From Bacteroidota bacterium (GTDB lineage Bacteria > Bacteroidota > Bacteroidia > UKL13-3): a stretch of 10,367 bases of DNA. The stretch covers positions 1-10,367 of the forward strand of contig CANHJJ010000046.1 in assembly GCA_947460565.1 (NCBI GenBank), written 5' to 3'. Position numbers and translations under genes: made by a program. Under the pieces are notes generated by a model that did not search any database, was not told the DNA's origin, and saw only the letters and a list, made by a program, of their open reading frames with translations. Shown here one piece after another: positions 7,397 through 10,367 of the stretch (its first letter is position 1; each line of letters begins with the position of its first letter).

Positions 7397-9946
7397 TTGA
7401 AGAAATTAATCCTAACAAAAAGCAATATCTCAAATATAACAGTTAAATCAACTTTGTTGCAAGGCAGCAAAATGGTTTTGCTGTGTGTTGCTTTCATTTT
7501 GATATTCTCTTCAGTTTTTGCCCAAAAAAATGCGAGTATATTTGGCTTGGTAAAAGACTCTTTGGGTAGAGACATACCCGATGTAAACATTCAGGTTATT
7601 GGTAAAAACATAGCAACAACAACCAATGAAGTTGGTTATTATACACTTAGTTTACCTGCCAATGAAGCCTATGAACTCAATTTTTCTTATGTTGGTTCTC
7701 CTAAAAACAGATATTTTGTTAGAGCCTTGAAAGAGGGTGAAAAGTACAAACTTGATGTAAAGTTGAATAGTGGCGTAATGTTAAAAGATTTTGTGTTTCA
7801 AGAAGAGAGAGAGCGTGAGAAGGTATCCATGTATACCATTGACCCTCGTAAGACATCCCATTTGCCCAACGTAGGAGGTAGCTTCGAACAAATTTTAAAA
7901 ACACTACCAGGTGTATCAAGCAATAATGAACTGAGTGCTCAGTATAATGTCCGTGGAGGTAACTTTGATGAAAACCTTGTTTATGTAAATGACATCGAGA
8001 TATACAGACCTTTTTTACCACGCAGCGGACAACAAGAAGGACTCAGTTTTATTCATAGCGAGTTGGTTCAAAATGTAAAATTCAGTGCAGGTGGATTTGA
8101 AGCTAGATATGGAGATAAAATGAGTAGCGTTCTCGATATTAAATATAAAGATCCAAAAAAATTTGCTTCGTCATTAAACGTGGGATTATTGGGTGCTCAA
8201 ACTCATGTGGAAGGAGCTAGCAAAAACCTTCGTTTCTCTTATTTGCTCGGTGCTAGGTATTGGACAAACAAATATGTGGTGGGAACTCTTGATACCAAAG
8301 GAGATTATCAACCTAGTTTTACAGATGTACAGACATTGCTTACTTATCATGTACGTGATAATTTAAGTGTGAGTGTGTTGGGTAGCTATGCACAAAATCG
8401 TTATTTTTTACAACCGCAAGATAGAGAAACCACTTTTGGAACAGTAAAGCAAGTGATGCAGTTAAAAGTTTATTTTGATGGAGCTGATTTGATGGAATAC
8501 CGAACTGCTACCGGAGCGGCTACTGTTGTTTATAAACCTAGTAATAAAACCCAATTGAAATTTTTGGCATCGGCATTTTATTCAAACGAGAATGAATATT
8601 TTACTGTTGAAGGTGCTTATAGATTGAGCGAAATTGAAACCAATCAAGGTTCAGATAATTTTGGAAAAGCCAGGTCACTTAGAGGGGTTGGATATTTTAT
8701 TAATGATGCCCGCAATACCATTCAAGCTTATGTATTTAATGCAGGGCATAGGGGATACCATAGCTCAGGCAAAAGCAATATTCAATGGGGTGCCTTTGTT
8801 CAAAACGAAATTATTTACGATTCACAAAAAGAGTGGAACTATAGAGACTCGGCTGGCTTTTCGCAGCCCGGGTTAAATAGTAATGGAGACTTTGCCTTGC
8901 CTTATTATTTGAAAACAAAGCTTAGTATTAATTCATTTAGAATAAATGGCTATGTTCAAAATTCACAAACACTAAGTAAAAGTTACAATGCCATTTTAAC
9001 CTATGGTTTACGCAGCAATTGGTGGAGTTACAACAATGAAAATGTAGTGAGTCCTAGGGTTCAATTTTCATTTGAACCTAATCGTTTATTTAATCGAAAT
9101 ATTGTGACTGAAAAGTTAGATCGAAAGCCAAGAAAAGATTGGGTGATAAAAGCAGCTTATGGTTGGTATTATCAGCCGCCTTTTTATCGAGAGTTGAGAA
9201 ATTTTGATGGTGTTTTAAACCCAAATATCAAAGCGCAGTTGGCCATTCATTATGTGATTGGTGCGGATATGAATTTTAAAGCTTGGGGACGTCCATTCAA
9301 GTTTGTGAGTGAAGCCTATTATAAGCAATTAGAAAACATCATACCATATGAAATAGATAATGTTCGTATCAGATATTTTGCTGAAAACACGGCTAGCGGT
9401 AACGTAAAGGGTGTTGATTTTAGGGTAAATGGAGAGTTTGTGAAAGGCACTGAAAGTTGGGCCAGTCTCAGCTTTATGGATGCTAAAGAAATCATTACCA
9501 ATCAAAAGGACGTAGCTGGGAATCCTGAAACACCCAGGTATATTCCTAGACCTACCAATCAGTTTATGCAGTTTGCCATCACTTTTCAAGATTATTTGGC
9601 GAATAACCCGAGTAATAAGGTATATTTAACCTTGGTATATGGAAGTGGTTTGCCTTTTGGACCCCCAGATAGAAATAGGTATAATGATGTGCAAACCATG
9701 CCTAGCTATAAGAGAGTAGATATTGGTTTTGGGAAAGATCTTATCCGTGAAGATGAAAAAGAAAGGAATACCTTTTTCAAACGTCATATCAATACCTGCA
9801 ATCTTTCCCTTGAGGTGTTTAATTTGCTTGGCGTAAATAATACCATTTCGTATACATGGTTGGATGATGCCAATGGACAACGGTGGGCAGTTCCCAACTA
9901 TTTAACTAGTCGTAGGTTAAACCTCAGATTACTGATACGTTTTTAG
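7397..9946 (+). CDS. TonB-dependent outer-membrane receptor with carboxypeptidase-regulatory-like N-terminal domain
   Basis: A predicted outer-membrane beta-barrel that imports a ligand using TonB-ExbBD energy; the ligand is unknown. Numbering from the TTG at 7397 gives 849 residues. A hydrophobic signal segment lies at about 27-42, ending SSVFA before QKN. A CarboxypepD-regulatory-like beta domain spans about 46-125 (IFGLVKDSLGRDIPDVNIQV). The plug domain covers about 150-250 and contains GSFEQILKTLPGV (161-173), YNVRGGNFDENLVYVND (183-199) and ARYGDKMSSVLDI (236-248). The rest is barrel, ending in RRLNLRLLIRF, an aromatic-terminated outer-membrane beta signal. It lacks a SusD partner next door, so it is not a SusC/SusD-type call. 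The start is uncertain. TTG at 7397 gives MKKL but places 25 residues before the hydrophobic core; TTG at 7454 or 7457 and ATG at 7472 are alternatives, the last lacking a basic n-region. Confidence 0.92.
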   Translation: MKKLILTKSNISNITVKSTLLQGSKMVLLCVAFILIFSSVFAQKNASIFGLVKDSLGRDIPDVNIQVIGKNIATTTNEVGYYTLSLPANEAYELNFSYVGSPKNRYFVRALKEGEKYKLDVKLNSGVMLKDFVFQEEREREKVSMYTIDPRKTSHLPNVGGSFEQILKTLPGVSSNNELSAQYNVRGGNFDENLVYVNDIEIYRPFLPRSGQQEGLSFIHSELVQNVKFSAGGFEARYGDKMSSVLDIKYKDPKKFASSLNVGLLGAQTHVEGASKNLRFSYLLGARYWTNKYVVGTLDTKGDYQPSFTDVQTLLTYHVRDNLSVSVLGSYAQNRYFLQPQDRETTFGTVKQVMQLKVYFDGADLMEYRTATGAATVVYKPSNKTQLKFLASAFYSNENEYFTVEGAYRLSEIETNQGSDNFGKARSLRGVGYFINDARNTIQAYVFNAGHRGYHSSGKSNIQWGAFVQNEIIYDSQKEWNYRDSAGFSQPGLNSNGDFALPYYLKTKLSINSFRINGYVQNSQTLSKSYNAILTYGLRSNWWSYNNENVVSPRVQFSFEPNRLFNRNIVTEKLDRKPRKDWVIKAAYGWYYQPPFYRELRNFDGVLNPNIKAQLAIHYVIGADMNFKAWGRPFKFVSEAYYKQLENIIPYEIDNVRIRYFAENTASGNVKGVDFRVNGEFVKGTESWASLSFMDAKEIITNQKDVAGNPETPRYIPRPTNQFMQFAITFQDYLANNPSNKVYLTLVYGSGLPFGPPDRNRYNDVQTMPSYKRVDIGFGKDLIREDEKERNTFFKRHINTCNLSLEVFNLLGVNNTISYTWLDDANGQRWAVPNYLTSRRLNLRLLIRF

Positions 9947-10050
9947 TAACTAATCCTTCATCACGAACTCTTTTTTTGAAACAGTTATATTTTGGCCAAA
10001 CGGAGCAGGTAATTTTAATTAACTTAAAATCAATTCTATATATTATAGTG

Positions 10051-10081
10051 TTTGCACATTAAATGTATATACATATATTTG
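10051..10081 (+). promoter_or_regulatory. Consensus Bacteroidota promoter for the MarR-family gene
   Basis: TTTG at 10051-10054 and TATATTTG at 10074-10081 match the -33 (TTTG) and -7 (TAnnTTTG) elements exactly, with a 19-base spacer, the optimal distance for the primary sigma factor of this phylum. Transcription would begin a few bases after 10081, leaving a leader of about 25 bases before the ATG at 10114. Confidence 0.75.
10063..10074. promoter_or_regulatory. Perfect 12-bp palindrome in the promoter spacer, candidate MarR operator
   Basis: ATGTATATACAT is its own reverse complement. It fills the downstream part of the spacer and shares its last base with the -7 box. MarR proteins are dimers that commonly bind AT-rich palindromes overlapping their own promoters and repress by blocking polymerase. 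Binding here is inferred from position and symmetry. In AT-rich DNA a 12-bp palindrome of this composition can also arise by chance. Confidence 0.45.
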
Positions 10082-10113
10082 TGTTGTGATAATTGTTTAG
10101 TCATAAATTACAC

Positions 10114-10367
10114 ATGACATTAGAGGAAGAAATAAAACAAACGAAGTTTAAAAGTCAGACCCAAAAGGCCATTATAAACATCTTGTTTACGGCAGGTTGG
10201 ATAAGTAATGACCATCATCGTTTCTTCAAAAAATACGATATCTCCTCACAGCAATTCAATATTCTCAGAATTCTTAGAGGTCAGAATGGAAACCCTGCTT
10301 CCATGGGCTTACTTCAAGACCGCATGTTGGATAGGATGTCAAATGCATCAAGATTGGTTGAAAAACT
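10114..10367 (+). CDS. MarR-family transcriptional regulator, 3' end missing
   Basis: 84 complete codons are visible before the window ends; MarR proteins are usually about 140-160 residues, so the C-terminal half is missing. The translation begins MTLEEEIKQTKF. It continues through a first helix (AIINILFTAGWISNDHHRFFKKY) of the dimerisation region, then YDISSQQFNILRILRG, the first helices of the winged helix-turn-helix. QDRMLDRMSNASRLVEKL follows as the recognition-helix region, typical of MarR proteins that keep the S/N-x-S-R-L-V-x-K-L pattern. It is a cytoplasmic DNA-binding dimer that commonly responds to a small ligand or oxidant and often regulates itself and a neighbouring gene. The target here is unknown; a consensus promoter with a palindrome lies directly upstream. 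The preceding gene is a TonB-dependent receptor on the same strand. Confidence 0.9.
   Translation, partial: MTLEEEIKQTKFKSQTQKAIINILFTAGWISNDHHRFFKKYDISSQQFNILRILRGQNGNPASMGLLQDRMLDRMSNASRLVEK

Noticed and set aside
9929..9977. Possible terminator after the receptor gene: imperfect gatta/taatc hairpin around the stop codon followed by a T7 run at 9971-9977.
   Set aside because: The stem has a bulge, is AT-only in its outer part, and the T-run is about 17 bases away from it, so it does not meet the form of an intrinsic terminator.
9991..10000. Ten-base palindrome tttggccaaa downstream of the receptor gene.
   Set aside because: Short, isolated, about 50 bases upstream of the MarR promoter, and with no second copy nearby; no basis for calling it an operator.
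10012..10030. Inverted repeat attttaa / ttaaaat with a 5-base loop between the receptor and MarR genes.
   Set aside because: The arms are entirely A/T and no T-run follows; repeats of this kind are expected by chance in such AT-rich intergenic DNA.

Overview
The window looks like a chromosomal core region of a member of the Bacteroidota. Three things point there: the AT-rich base composition; the protein families (a TonB-dependent receptor with an N-terminal carboxypeptidase-regulatory-like domain, and a MaeB-type malic enzyme); and the promoters, of which the two best candidates fit the phylum's -33 TTTG / -7 TAnnTTTG pattern with 19-bp spacers rather than -35/-10 boxes. Strong Shine-Dalgarno sequences are largely absent. 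Order or genus cannot be fixed from the sequence alone. No rRNA, tRNA, CRISPR array, phage gene or transposase gene is seen.

Left part (1-4600). The 3' part of a malic enzyme / phosphotransacetylase-like fusion gene (maeB) runs on the plus strand to 1870. It converges on a minus-strand unit: a lipoprotein gene of unknown function (start near 4123), then purN, joined by a 4-base GTGA stop/start overlap. The convergent gap holds a REPIN-like inverted-repeat structure (1888-2017) and a strong symmetric terminator hairpin (2027-2055), one arm of which also encodes the last residues and stop region of PurN. apaG, also on the minus strand, lies upstream of the lipoprotein gene behind its own start region.

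Middle part (4600-7380). Divergently from apaG, on the plus strand, come an LpxH-type metallophosphoesterase and a MurG-like (GT28-type) glycosyltransferase separated by 3 bases, so probably one transcript. The pair suggests envelope glycolipid work. Next is rpe (ribulose-phosphate 3-epimerase).

Right part (7380-10367). A TonB-dependent outer-membrane receptor begins only 18 bases after rpe in the same reading frame, and its true start codon is ambiguous. After a 167-base gap comes the 5' part of a MarR-family regulator, cut by the window end. It is preceded by a consensus Bacteroidota promoter whose spacer carries a 12-bp perfect palindrome, a candidate autoregulatory operator.

Most genes are ordinary housekeeping or envelope genes, and I see no clear new multi-gene system. 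The observations most worth a second look are the REPIN-like repeat, the palindrome in the MarR promoter, the lipoprotein-purN coupling, and the phosphoesterase-glycosyltransferase pair.
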